NCBI RefSeq assembly: GCF_016862675.1
Contig: NZ_BONK01000003.1
Coordinates: 1 to 64,000 of the forward strand
DNA length: 64,000 nucleotides
Direction of reading: 5' to 3'
Origin: Cellulomonas chitinilytica
GTDB lineage: Bacteria; Actinomycetota; Actinomycetes; Actinomycetales; Cellulomonadaceae
Shown here one piece after another: positions 6,975 through 15,201 of the stretch (the stretch's first letter is position 1; the number at the start of each line of letters is the position of its first letter). Position numbers and translations under genes: made by a program. The notes under the pieces are model-generated. The model was not told the origin of the DNA. It searched no databases and saw only the letters and a list, made by a program, of their open reading frames with translations.

Positions 6975-9335
6975 ATGGCAAGGCTCGGACGAAGGACTGC
7001 CGCGATCAGCGCGGCCTTCGCACTCGCGTTCATGGCGGGAGGAAGCGCTGTCGCGGCCGGCGGGTCCGACGATGATCCGGCGTCGGCACGCACGCGGGAC
7101 CACGCCGGCAGGACGATCGAGCGGAAGGTCGACCGTCTGCTCTCCCGGATGACGACGCAGGAGAAGCTGCAGCAGGTGCAGCTCCTGTCCGACGGCCAGA
7201 TCACCGACGCCGACGCCGAGGCGGGCGTGGGCTCGGTCTTCAGCCTCGTCGACCCGGTGGCGATCAACCACTTCCAGCACGTCGCGGTCGAGCAGTCGCG
7301 GCTGCACATCCCGATCCTGTTCGCCTACGACACCATCCACGGCTACCGCACGATCTTCCCCGTGCCGCTCGGTGCGGCGAGCTCCTTCGACCCCGCGGTC
7401 GCGCAGGCCGACGCCGTCGTCGGCGCGAAGGAGTCCGCGATCCAGGGGCTCAAGCAGATCTACAGCCCGATGGTCGACGTCTCGCACGAACCCCGGTGGG
7501 GCCGCATCGTCGAGGGCGCGGGGGAGGACCCGTACCTGGGGTCGGTGATGTCGGCCGCGCGCGTCGAGGGCACGCAGGGCACCGACTACAGCGCTCCCGA
7601 CAAGGTCGTCGCGAGCGTCAAGCACTACGTCGCGTACGGGCAGCCCGAGGGCGGCCGTGACTACAACACCACCGACCTGTCCGAGTCCCGGCTGCGCAAC
7701 CTGTACCTGCCGCCGTTCAAGGCCGCGATCGACGCCGGAGCGGACACGGTCATGTGCTCCTTCAACGCGATCAACGGCGTCCCCGGGTGTGCCAACGAGT
7801 ACACCGAGACCGAGATCCTGAAGAAGGAGTGGGGCTTCGACGGCTTCGTCGAGAGCGACTACACCGCCGTCGCCGAGCTGCGCGCCTGCCCGCCGGTGAA
7901 GCCGGACAGCGGCCCCTGCGGCCACGGCGTCGCCGCCGACGGCCCCGACGCCGGCGCGGCCGCCCTGATGGCCGGGACCGACTCGGAGATGGTCAGCACC
8001 AACCTCCGCGACTACGGCCAGGAGCTGCTCGCGGACGGACGGATCACGATGTCGCGCCTCGACGACGCGGTACGGCGGATCCTGCGCGTCAAGTTCCGTG
8101 CCGGGCTGTTCGACCACCCGTACGTCGACGTCGGGACCGCGAGCGACCCCGCGAGCTACGGCCAGCCGGCCGACCTGGCGAAGAGCCGGTGGGCCGCCGG
8201 TCGGTCGATGGTGCTGCTCAAGAACGACGGCGGGGCTCTGCCGCTCGACGCCACGAGGTCGACGGCGCTGATCGGGCCGTTCGGCCAGACGGTCGACGAG
8301 ATGCTCGGCCCGTGGTCGGGACGCGGCTCCGACGACCTGGCCCCGAAGTTCGTCAGCCTCCTCGACGGGCTGACCGCGGCCAGCTCGGCCCCGGTCACCT
8401 ACACCGCGGCATGCAACCTGGCGCACAACTTCGACCCGCCGAACAACGCCGTCCCGCCGATCACCGCCGACGACGAGGTGTGCGCAGGCCCCGGCGTCGA
8501 CGGGACGACGATCCAGGACGCCGTCGCGGCGGCGAACAGCGCCGACCAGGTCGTGCTCGCCCTCGGCGAGAGCGGCTTCATGAGCGGCGAGTCCAACAGC
8601 CGCAGCCAGCTCGACCTCCCGGGCCACCAGGAGGACCTGCTGAACGCGGTCGTGGCCACGGGCAAGCCGGTGGTCGTCGTGCTGCTCAACGGCCACCCGC
8701 TCGACCTGACGGCCGTGGTGGACGAGCCGGCGGCGATCCTCGAGGCCTGGTTCCCCGGCACCGAGGGCGGCAACGCGGTCGCCGACGTGCTGTACGGCAA
8801 GGTCAACCCGGGCGGCAAGCTCCCCGTCTCGTTCCCGCGCGGCGTCGGCACGGTGCCGTACTACTACAACCACGAGCCGGCAGGCCGGCCGTGCGACGCG
8901 ACGTTCAAGTGGAACGCGCGCTACCGCGACCTGCCCACCTGCGACCCGCTCTACGCGTTCGGCTACGGCCTCAGCTACACGTCGTTCGACGTCTCCGACC
9001 TGACCCTGAGCCGCACGAGCGTCGGCCGCAACGGCAGCGTCACGGTCTCGATGGTGGTGACGAACACGGGCGACCGCGCCGGTGACGACGTCGCGCAGCT
9101 GTACATCCACGACCCCGTCGCGAGCCTGTCCCAGCCGGTGCGCCGGCTGCGCGGCTTCGAGCGGGTGTCGCTGGAGCCCGGTGCGTCGACGACGGTGACG
9201 TTCACCCTCGACAAGAGCGACTTCGGCTTCTACGACAACCGCGGCAGGTTCGTCGTGGAGCCGGGGACGATCGAGGTGTACGGCGGAGACTCGTCCGCCG
9301 CCACCATGACGGCGTCGTTCACGATCACCCGGTAA
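6975..9335 (+). CDS. Secreted glycoside hydrolase family 3 beta-glucosidase
   Basis: A 786-residue exported enzyme that would remove terminal beta-linked glucosyl (or xylosyl) units from oligosaccharides outside the cell. CGGAGG lies 8 nt before the ATG. The signal peptide spans residues 1-30 (ISAAFALAFMAGGSAVAAG). The GH3 N domain shows LFAYDTIHGYRTIFPVPLGA, SPMVDVSHEPRWGRIVEGAG and KHYVAYG. The nucleophile is Asp295 in FVESDYTAV (the family usually has SDW). The C-terminal alpha/beta sandwich (SMVLLKNDGGALPL, GTEGGNAVADVLYG, GKLPVSFP) and the fibronectin-III-like tail (GDDVAQLYIHDP...LRGFERVSL) are complete, giving a full-length BglX-type enzyme. It is apparently monocistronic, with a strong hairpin just after the stop. 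Confidence 0.93.
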   Translation: MARLGRRTAAISAAFALAFMAGGSAVAAGGSDDDPASARTRDHAGRTIERKVDRLLSRMTTQEKLQQVQLLSDGQITDADAEAGVGSVFSLVDPVAINHFQHVAVEQSRLHIPILFAYDTIHGYRTIFPVPLGAASSFDPAVAQADAVVGAKESAIQGLKQIYSPMVDVSHEPRWGRIVEGAGEDPYLGSVMSAARVEGTQGTDYSAPDKVVASVKHYVAYGQPEGGRDYNTTDLSESRLRNLYLPPFKAAIDAGADTVMCSFNAINGVPGCANEYTETEILKKEWGFDGFVESDYTAVAELRACPPVKPDSGPCGHGVAADGPDAGAAALMAGTDSEMVSTNLRDYGQELLADGRITMSRLDDAVRRILRVKFRAGLFDHPYVDVGTASDPASYGQPADLAKSRWAAGRSMVLLKNDGGALPLDATRSTALIGPFGQTVDEMLGPWSGRGSDDLAPKFVSLLDGLTAASSAPVTYTAACNLAHNFDPPNNAVPPITADDEVCAGPGVDGTTIQDAVAAANSADQVVLALGESGFMSGESNSRSQLDLPGHQEDLLNAVVATGKPVVVVLLNGHPLDLTAVVDEPAAILEAWFPGTEGGNAVADVLYGKVNPGGKLPVSFPRGVGTVPYYYNHEPAGRPCDATFKWNARYRDLPTCDPLYAFGYGLSYTSFDVSDLTLSRTSVGRNGSVTVSMVVTNTGDRAGDDVAQLYIHDPVASLSQPVRRLRGFERVSLEPGASTTVTFTLDKSDFGFYDNRGRFVVEPGTIEVYGGDSSAATMTASFTITR

Positions 9336-9344
9336 CGACGGCAC

Positions 9345-9394
9345 CACCAGGGACGCAGCGCTCCCGCTCCGGCGGGGCTGCTGTGTCCCTGGTG
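9345..9394 (+). terminator. Hairpin terminator after the GH3 gene
   Basis: CACCAGGGAC (9345-9354) pairs perfectly with GTCCCTGGTG (9385-9394), and GCAGC/GCTGC pair inside. It starts 9 nt after the GH3 stop codon. There is no T-run, as is common in high-GC actinobacteria. Confidence 0.75.
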
Positions 9395-9407
9395 CTTGCG
9401 AGGCTCA

Positions 9408-9436
9408 CGTATCACGGCGGCGCGTCGCCGACTCCG
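9408..9436 (+). promoter_or_regulatory. Repeated CGTATCA-N15-GACTCCG element, copy 1
   Basis: The block CGTATCA, 5 variable bases, then GCGCGTCGCCGACTCCG recurs at 20853-20881 with 24 of 29 positions identical; a divergent copy lies at 15162-15189 (minus). It sits 62 nt before the start of the next gene. Two conserved boxes separated by 14-15 nt resemble an ECF-type promoter. The assignment is inference. Confidence 0.45.
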
Positions 9437-9497
9437 TCCCTTCGAGGTCGGACGACCGAGCCCGGGCGACCGAGGCGTGAGTGAAGGAGAAGGACCG

Positions 9498-10124
9498 ATG
9501 AAGCGGCATCTCGTGACCACGGCGCTGGCCGTCTGCTCGGTCGGTGTGACCCTCGTCCCGTGCATCGGCAGCCGGCCGTGGCCGCGCCCCATCCCTCCAC
9601 GGCCGATCCCGGCCTTCGTCTGCGAGTCGCTGGACTCGCTCCCGGTCGGACTGACGGTCGTCAACGGGCTGCCACCGGTCAACAGCTTCCAGCCGCCGCT
9701 CATGGACATCGCCGCACACCCCTTCGCCTGGGCCAGCGGGGTCACCACGACGGCGGGCCAGGCGACCACCGAGGCCGGGGGACGGGCAGGCGGCAGCGGC
9801 ACCGAGATCCGCGTCAACAACATCGTCCTGTCCGTGAGCATCGGCTTCGGCCAGGTCATGCACGCCGCGCGCATCCGGTTCGGCGAGTACGGGGGCAACG
9901 TCAACCTGTCGGTCGACGGCGTCACGGCGAACGTCGCCGACCTCGCGTCGCTGAACGGCAAGACGATGGGCGGCGTCACCGTGAGCGTGCCCACCGGCGG
10001 GTTCGGCAACGACATGGGCGTCCTGGAGCTGACCGGGACCATGCCGGACCAGGCGTTCGGCCTGGGGCAGTTCGCCATCGGCGGGCAGGAGCTCTGGATC
10101 GACGACATCTGCTACCAGCCGTAG
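9498..10124 (+). CDS. Exported protein of unknown function
   Basis: A 208-residue protein; GAAGGAGAAGGA precedes the ATG. The N terminus is a signal-type segment (MKRHLVTTALAVCSVGVTLV), followed by a short proline-rich stretch (RPWPRPIPPRPIP). The mature part is a probable all-beta domain with repeated short strands: ILSVSIGFGQVMHAARIRFG, NVNLSVDGVTANV, MGVLELTGTMPDQAFG, GQELWIDDICYQP. The closing ELWIDDI motif is seen in several secreted beta-sandwich domains. I do not recognise a catalytic site. The upstream CGTATCA element links it to the genes at 14.5-21 kb. Confidence 0.6.
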   Translation: MKRHLVTTALAVCSVGVTLVPCIGSRPWPRPIPPRPIPAFVCESLDSLPVGLTVVNGLPPVNSFQPPLMDIAAHPFAWASGVTTTAGQATTEAGGRAGGSGTEIRVNNIVLSVSIGFGQVMHAARIRFGEYGGNVNLSVDGVTANVADLASLNGKTMGGVTVSVPTGGFGNDMGVLELTGTMPDQAFGLGQFAIGGQELWIDDICYQP

Positions 10125-10197
10125 CCGAGCTCCCAGGGCACGGTCGCTGCCGCAGGTTCACCCGCCTGCCGACGAAGCGGTCCCCTACGGTGACCTC

Positions 10198-11380
10198 GTG
10201 CCGGAGCCATCGAAGTACGAGTCGCAGGCGTGGACCGATCTCCAACGGTTCAAGTCGAGGCCCATGACGCGCGGCGTCCGCGCGTTCAGCGACGTCACGG
10301 TCAAGGGCGCTCGCACCGTCGGCGAGGGCGCCCGCGCCGCCGGACGGCAGCTCGAGCATCTCGTCGACGGGCACCCGAATCTCAAGCGCGCCTCGGACGC
10401 GATCGGGAGCGCCGCTCACGCCGTCGGAGGCGTCGTGCCGGACGCGCTCCCCGACAAGGCCGCGGGGTGGGGCCGATCGGCCACGGCCTCGCTGGAGCGC
10501 ATGGTCGCGTCCGTCGCGCGCCGGACTGTCGCCGGAGAAGGTCGTCGAGAAGCATCGGAAGGTCGGCCACGACGTCGAGACCCTCGCGGACCTGCGCACC
10601 CTCGACCTCGCCCTCATCGACAAGGTCCGCCCCCGCACGACGCGCTTCACGTACCCGGGGACCGCGGCGGCCTCCGGGGTCGTGACGTCGTTCGTCATCA
10701 CGGGCGGCGAGATCGTCGTGACGGCGTCCGGGGGAGCTGCCTCGGCGCCCGGAGGCACGGCGATCGTCGGGGCGATGGCGCTCGACGTCGCCACGGTGAT
10801 GGGCCTCATGTCTCGTGCGGTGGGCCAGCAGGCGCTCGCCTACGGGTACGACCCCGAGGACCCGGCCGAGAAGCTCTTCATCCTGTCCGTCGTGAACGCC
10901 GGCACCGCCCTCTCGGGTGGTGCCAAGCTCGCGGCGATGGCGGACGTGTCACGACTGACCCAGCAGCTGGTGCGTGGAGCGACGTGGAAGAAGCTGCTGG
11001 ACTCGTCGCTGCTCGCTCGTCTCTACAAGCAGGTGCTCGCGCGATTCGTCGTCCGGACGACGAAGCAAGGGCTGGGGAAGCTGGTGCCGGTCGTGGGCAT
11101 CCTGATCAGCGGCGGGTTCAACTGGGCCACGCTCGAGCAGGTCACCGACGCCGCGCACGTCGCGTACCGGCGCCGGTTCCTGCTCGAGAAATACCCGCAC
11201 CTCGCGGACGGCGACGCCCCGGAGCTCGAGACGGTCGGCGAGGTTCCGGACGAGGAGGATGAAGTCATCAGCGTCCTCGAGGACCTCGCAGGGCTGGGCG
11301 GCCCTGACCTCAGCACCGACCACGGCGTCGACCCGGAGGAGACGCCTGACGCCGACCCTCACGCGACATCGGGCACCTGA
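10198..11380 (+). pseudogene. EcsC-family protein broken by a frameshift
   Basis: GTG 10198 opens a frame reading SKYESQAWTDLQRFKSRPMT and onward to ASVARR near 10523. The homology then continues one frame over from about 10526 (LSPEKVVEKHRKVGHDVETL, then ITGGEIVVTASGG, LAYGYDPEDPAEKLFILSVV, GAKLAAMADVSRLTQQLVRG, VPVVGILISGGFNWATLEQV) to a stop at 11378-11380. Together the halves give a full-length, roughly 390-residue EcsC-like protein, a family of membrane-associated proteins of unclear function. One extra base in the GCGCG run near 10516-10522 would explain it. Reading error, recent pseudogenisation and programmed shifting remain possible. Confidence 0.7.
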
Positions 11381-11391
11381 CCGAGCGTCCC

Positions 11392-11436
11392 CACCACACC
11401 GGGGCCCGCCCTCGACGGGCGGGCCCCGGTGTGGTG
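11392..11436. terminator. Perfect 20-bp stem, bidirectional terminator
   Basis: Positions 11392-11411 are exactly complementary to 11417-11436 around a 5-nt TCGAC loop. It lies between the convergent EcsC-like gene and the metalloprotease gene, whose stop is 11 nt away, so it can serve both strands. Confidence 0.85.
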
Positions 11437-11446
11437 CCTGCGCTGC

Positions 11447-13747
11447 TCAGTACCGGCGCAGGTCGTCGACGACCCGGGGCAGCACCCCGCGGCGGTCGAG
11501 GACGTCGGCCGTCCGGTTGAGGGCGTCGGTCCGCTCGTCCACCGCGTCCTCGGTGCCGAGCGCGTCGGCGAGGACCTTCGTCTTGCGGACGACCTCGATG
11601 TGGCCGAGCGAGTCGGCGGCGACGTCGACGTCCGCCAGCGCGGACCGGAGGTGGCTCGCACCGGCCTCGACCTGCGGGGCCACGACGTCGAAGCGTCGGG
11701 GCCCGTCGACGGCCGGGGTCAGGACCTTCCCGGCGCGGACCAGAGGACCCGCGAGCACGGCGTTCGCGTGCAGCGCGGCGCGCGACCCCGGGAGGCTGTC
11801 GGCCACGTCCTGGAGGGTCTGGTTCGCCCCGTGCAGCACGCGGGAACCGCCGAACGCGACGGTGTGCGCCACCGGCCGTGTGAACACGTCGCCGGCCAGC
11901 CGCTCCGCGTCCGGGTCGGTCGGCGCCGCGACGGTGAGGTGGAGCGGGGCACTGAGCGCCGCGCCGCCGGCGCCGGTGTCCGCCACGACGACCGCGTGGT
12001 AGGTGCCCGGTTCGCTGATCAGCCAGTCCCGTGACCCTGCGGAGAGCAGGATGGAGCTGTAGAGCGCCTCGCCGGGTTGCAGGACGACCGGTTCGGGCGC
12101 GGTCGACGACCGCATGAACGGCACACGCTGACGCGCTTCACCACCGTCCTTCGCGACGACGATCGTGAGGTTCTCCTCGTCGAGGACGCTGCGGTCGACG
12201 ACGACTGCGGTCGTCGAGACGTTCTTGAGCCGGATCTCGGCGACGACCGGCTCGAGGAACTCGAAGCGCGGCGACCGGTGGACGCGCAGGTCGATCCGGA
12301 GCGGGCCGGTGACGGCCGCCCGGAGCCGCTCGTACGCGTCCTGCTCGAAGCCGTGGTCGGTCGCGAAGGTCGAGCCGCCCATCTTCACCATCCGCTCCGG
12401 GGCGTGCCGCAGGAACAGCAGCTCGTCCGGGTCGAAGTTCCAGGTGAACTGGGTGAAGAAGTCGTCCGAGCCCGTCGGGAACCGGAAGGGGTAGTTCATC
12501 CAGCTCAGGGCCGTGTCGCTCGCGGTCAGGGGCACCCAGGGGGCGCCGAGGTCCTTCTGCCACGAGTGCAGCAGGTTGAACGTGTGACCGAGCTCGTGCG
12601 CGGCCGTCCAGAACCGCATCCGCTCCCGCCAGGCCGCCGGGTCCGGGTCGCTGGCCGGCGCGTCGGCGATGAACGTCCCGACGGTGAACACGGCGGCACC
12701 CTGGCGCTGGACCGTGCCCGACGAGTCGAACATCCGGCCGCCGAGCCCCCAGCCGTCGTCGGAGATCCCGGCGAACAGCAGCCAGGTCGCCCACTGCGGC
12801 GCGTCGACCCACTGCGACCAGTGCGCCTCCATCGCGTCGTGCAGCTCGAGGTTGGACCAGGTGCCGCCGGCGCCGGCGTCCACGAGCGGGATCACCGAGT
12901 CACCCGCGGTCCGGGTCACCGAGATCCCGGCCCGCGCGTACGCGCCCTCGAGCGTGAGCGCCTGGTTGGGCGCCTTCGGGGAGTGGACCGGGTGGCTCCA
13001 CGGGTTGAACGTCGCCGTCGACAGGGCGCCGTCGACCGTGTCCACCTCGAGCGTCACGTTGCGGAACGTGGCGCTCGCCCACGTGTAGTCCACGGTCACG
13101 GGCCGCCGGCCCAGGCTGGAGAACGTCGCGCTGGCGCGCTGCCCGGCCGGCAGGAACGGGTGACCGGTCAGGGTGACGGACACCCAGCTGTACGGCCGGA
13201 GGTTCGTCGCCCCGTCCTGGTAGGTGATCTCTCCGACCCAGGCCCCGGTCGTGGAGTCGAGGGTCACCCGTGCCAGCCAGGTCAGAGAGGAGAAGAAGCG
13301 CGTGATCGTGCCGCTCATGGTCATCGTGGGGTTGGCGCCGTCGATGTCGACGCGGAGCTCCTCGGTGCCGAGCACGGGCAGCGGGTGGGGGACCTCGGCC
13401 GCCGCGGTGCCGAACCACGGCGGAGGGTCCGGCGGGTTCGGCGGGAGGGGCGGGATCGGCGGGTTCGTCGGCAGCGGCGGCGGGGGGAACGGCGTGCCGA
13501 CGGGCGGCTCCGGGAAGGTCACCACCGGTGGGCGCGGGTCGACCTGGTAGACGCCGGACCTGACCACCAGCCACGGGAAGGGGACGGGGAAGGGAGCCGG
13601 GAAGGGGGCCGGGAAGCCGGCCGCCTCCGGTGCCGCGGTGCCGCCGGCGGTTCCGTCGACGGGTGCGGGGAGTGCGGAGACGTGCTCGAGCATCTCCTCG
13701 GTGCTCGTGCCGTTGGTCGGTCTGCCGACGTCGAGATCGCTGGACAT
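11447..13747 (-). CDS. Large metzincin-like zinc metalloprotease with polyproline region
   Basis: A 766-residue protein. There is no signal peptide; the start is polar (SSDLDVGRPTNGTSTEEM). Residues 45-115 are extremely proline-rich (FPAPFPAPFPVPFPW; PFPPPPLPTNPPIPPLPPNP). A beta-rich region follows, then the zinc site HELGHTFNLLH at residues 384-394. The HExxHxxxxxH spacing fits metzincins, although Gly at the usual turn position is replaced by Asn. The C-terminal third has a CARDB/Ig-like segment (FEFLEPVVAEIRLKNVSTTA) and a helical tail. Family assignment is to clan level only. The missing export signal is odd for a protease of this size and may imply non-classical export or an intracellular target. 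Confidence 0.75.
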   Translation of the reverse strand: MSSDLDVGRPTNGTSTEEMLEHVSALPAPVDGTAGGTAAPEAAGFPAPFPAPFPVPFPWLVVRSGVYQVDPRPPVVTFPEPPVGTPFPPPPLPTNPPIPPLPPNPPDPPPWFGTAAAEVPHPLPVLGTEELRVDIDGANPTMTMSGTITRFFSSLTWLARVTLDSTTGAWVGEITYQDGATNLRPYSWVSVTLTGHPFLPAGQRASATFSSLGRRPVTVDYTWASATFRNVTLEVDTVDGALSTATFNPWSHPVHSPKAPNQALTLEGAYARAGISVTRTAGDSVIPLVDAGAGGTWSNLELHDAMEAHWSQWVDAPQWATWLLFAGISDDGWGLGGRMFDSSGTVQRQGAAVFTVGTFIADAPASDPDPAAWRERMRFWTAAHELGHTFNLLHSWQKDLGAPWVPLTASDTALSWMNYPFRFPTGSDDFFTQFTWNFDPDELLFLRHAPERMVKMGGSTFATDHGFEQDAYERLRAAVTGPLRIDLRVHRSPRFEFLEPVVAEIRLKNVSTTAVVVDRSVLDEENLTIVVAKDGGEARQRVPFMRSSTAPEPVVLQPGEALYSSILLSAGSRDWLISEPGTYHAVVVADTGAGGAALSAPLHLTVAAPTDPDAERLAGDVFTRPVAHTVAFGGSRVLHGANQTLQDVADSLPGSRAALHANAVLAGPLVRAGKVLTPAVDGPRRFDVVAPQVEAGASHLRSALADVDVAADSLGHIEVVRKTKVLADALGTEDAVDERTDALNRTADVLDRRGVLPRVVDDLRRY

Positions 13748-13960
13748 GGGGAGTGCCTCTCTGGGGGAGCGGGAGTGCGGTCACCATCCGGATGAGGCGG
13801 GTGGGCGTCTGATACGGGGCCGCGTGCGGCCGCAGGCCCACGCCGACGGCTCGACGCCGGGTGCCGCGGGGCGCTGACCTGGGGGACCGTCCTGGCGTAC
13901 CGTCAGCCGTGAGTCTCCGCTTCGGCGGTCTGGTCACCGTGAGCAGCCCGGAGGTCGACG

Positions 13961-14575
13961 ATGGACCGGGAGGACCTCACCGCGTCCGACCTCGTGCTTC
14001 GCGCCCGCGCCGGCGACCGGCACGCCTGGGACGCGCTGGTCGAGCGCTTCATGCCCCTGGTGCTCGCGGTCGCGCGCCGGCACCACCTCGCGGGTGCGGA
14101 CGCGGAGGACATGGCCCAGACGCTCTGGATGCGTCTCGTGGAGCACCTGGACGACATCCACGACCCGGCCGCGATCGCGGGGTGGATCGCGACGACCGCG
14201 CGCCACGAGTGCCTGCGCACGTTGCGCCTACGACGGCGGACCGAGCCGTTCGACCCCCTCGACCCGGCGCGGGACCGGCCCGCGGAGGCCGAGGAGGCGC
14301 TGGACGCGGCGGTCGTCGACGGCGTCACGGCGGCCTCGCGCCACGAGGCGCTGCTCGTCGCGTTCGCGGAGCTCTCGACGAGGCACCGCGACCTGCTGCT
14401 CCTCCTGCTGCACGACCCGCCGGTGCCCTACGCCGAGATCGGCCGCCGGCTGGGCATCCCGGTCGGCAGCATCGGCCCGACCAGGGCCCGGGCGCTGCAG
14501 CACCTCCGTGAGCATCCCGCCGTCGCCGCGATGCTCGGCGACGACGCGGTGGTCAGATCCGCACCCAGTCCGTGA
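13961..14575 (+). CDS. ECF-type RNA polymerase sigma factor (CHAT-cluster)
   Basis: A 204-residue sigma-70-family factor: ATG start with GGAGG about 6 nt upstream. Region 2 is at residues 10-80 (LVLRARAGDRHAWDALVERF, DAEDMAQTLWMRLVEHLDDI, AIAGWIATTARHECLRTLR). Region 4 is at about 125-185 (AFAELSTRHRDLLLLLL, YAEIGRRLGIPVGSIGPTRA). No classical zinc-binding anti-sigma gene is adjacent. The convergent 157-residue gene overlapping its 3' end by 23 bp, and the TPR-CHAT and subtilase genes beyond, are its likely functional partners. Confidence 0.88.
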   Translation: MDREDLTASDLVLRARAGDRHAWDALVERFMPLVLAVARRHHLAGADAEDMAQTLWMRLVEHLDDIHDPAAIAGWIATTARHECLRTLRLRRRTEPFDPLDPARDRPAEAEEALDAAVVDGVTAASRHEALLVAFAELSTRHRDLLLLLLHDPPVPYAEIGRRLGIPVGSIGPTRARALQHLREHPAVAAMLGDDAVVRSAPSP

Positions 14576-15026
14576 CGACGGTCCCGGTCGCCGTGGAGCA
14601 CCGGATGCGGACGAGCTCGTCGCCCGCGGACGGACCGTGCGCGCCGCGAGCGATCGTGAAGTAGCCGTCTGCGTCGACGGCCGTCTCCCGGTCGTCGTGC
14701 GCCGTGGTCTGCAGGACGACCTGTGCGGCCTGCGACGGGACGACCTGCCCGGCGACGTGCGACGGGCCGACCTCGACCTCGAGCGTCAGGGTGGGGGAGT
14801 CGAACGAGAGGCTGCGGGCGGACGAGCCGGCCGCCCGGCGGGCGAGCACCGCGCCGGAGTCGAGCAGGGAGTCGTACGTCAGCCGGGCCAGCTCGCCGTC
14901 GGCGTCACGCCAGTCGAACGCCTCCTTGCCGGCCGCCAGCAGGGCGTCGCTGGGCCGGTTCGCGTCCAGCGCCTCGCCGAGGGCGGCCAGGAGGAGGTCG
15001 TCGTCCGACCGTCCCGACGTCGTCAT
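14553..15026 (-). CDS. 157-residue conserved-looking protein of the ECF/CHAT cluster
   Basis: ATG 15026 is preferred because AGGTGAG lies 5 nt upstream; a GTG two codons earlier has no room for a ribosome site. The first 80 residues are helical and acidic (DDDLLLAALGEALDA, AFDWRDADGELARLTYDSLL). The C-terminal 75 residues look like a small beta-sandwich (LTLEVEVG, AQVVLQTTAHD, DGYFTIA, GDELVRIRC, TVVTDWVRI). No family is recognised with certainty. Its place between the sigma factor and the TPR-CHAT gene suggests a regulatory adaptor, but that is inference. Confidence 0.65.
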   Translation of the reverse strand: MTTSGRSDDDLLLAALGEALDANRPSDALLAAGKEAFDWRDADGELARLTYDSLLDSGAVLARRAAGSSARSLSFDSPTLTLEVEVGPSHVAGQVVPSQAAQVVLQTTAHDDRETAVDADGYFTIARGAHGPSAGDELVRIRCSTATGTVVTDWVRI

Positions 15027-15161
15027 GGCCACTCACCTGTCCCTCGTCGTCCGTCATCGAGGGTAGCGGCCTCTGCCGCACCGCAGAGGTGCACCCCTGC
15101 GGTCCTCACGCGCATCGGGCGCGCCGACGGCGACGAGCATGCATCCGCGCCACACACCAGG

Positions 15162-15189
15162 CAGAGTCGCGCCGGCCGGGCGTGATACG
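15162..15189 (-). promoter_or_regulatory. CGTATCA-N14-GACTCTG element, divergent copy
   Basis: Reading the minus strand, CGTATCA (ending at 15189) is followed after 14 nt by GACTCTG, matching the element at 9408 and 20853 in both outer boxes. It lies about 135 nt upstream of the 157-residue gene's ATG. Confidence 0.35.
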
Positions 15190-15201
15190 TCGCCGGCCGG
15201 G

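Noticed and set aside
6783-9347. An 854-codon minus-strand open frame opposite the GH3 gene
   Set aside because: Antisense shadow of a strongly conserved enzyme; its translation is His/Asp/Val/Arg-rich repeats without a fold.
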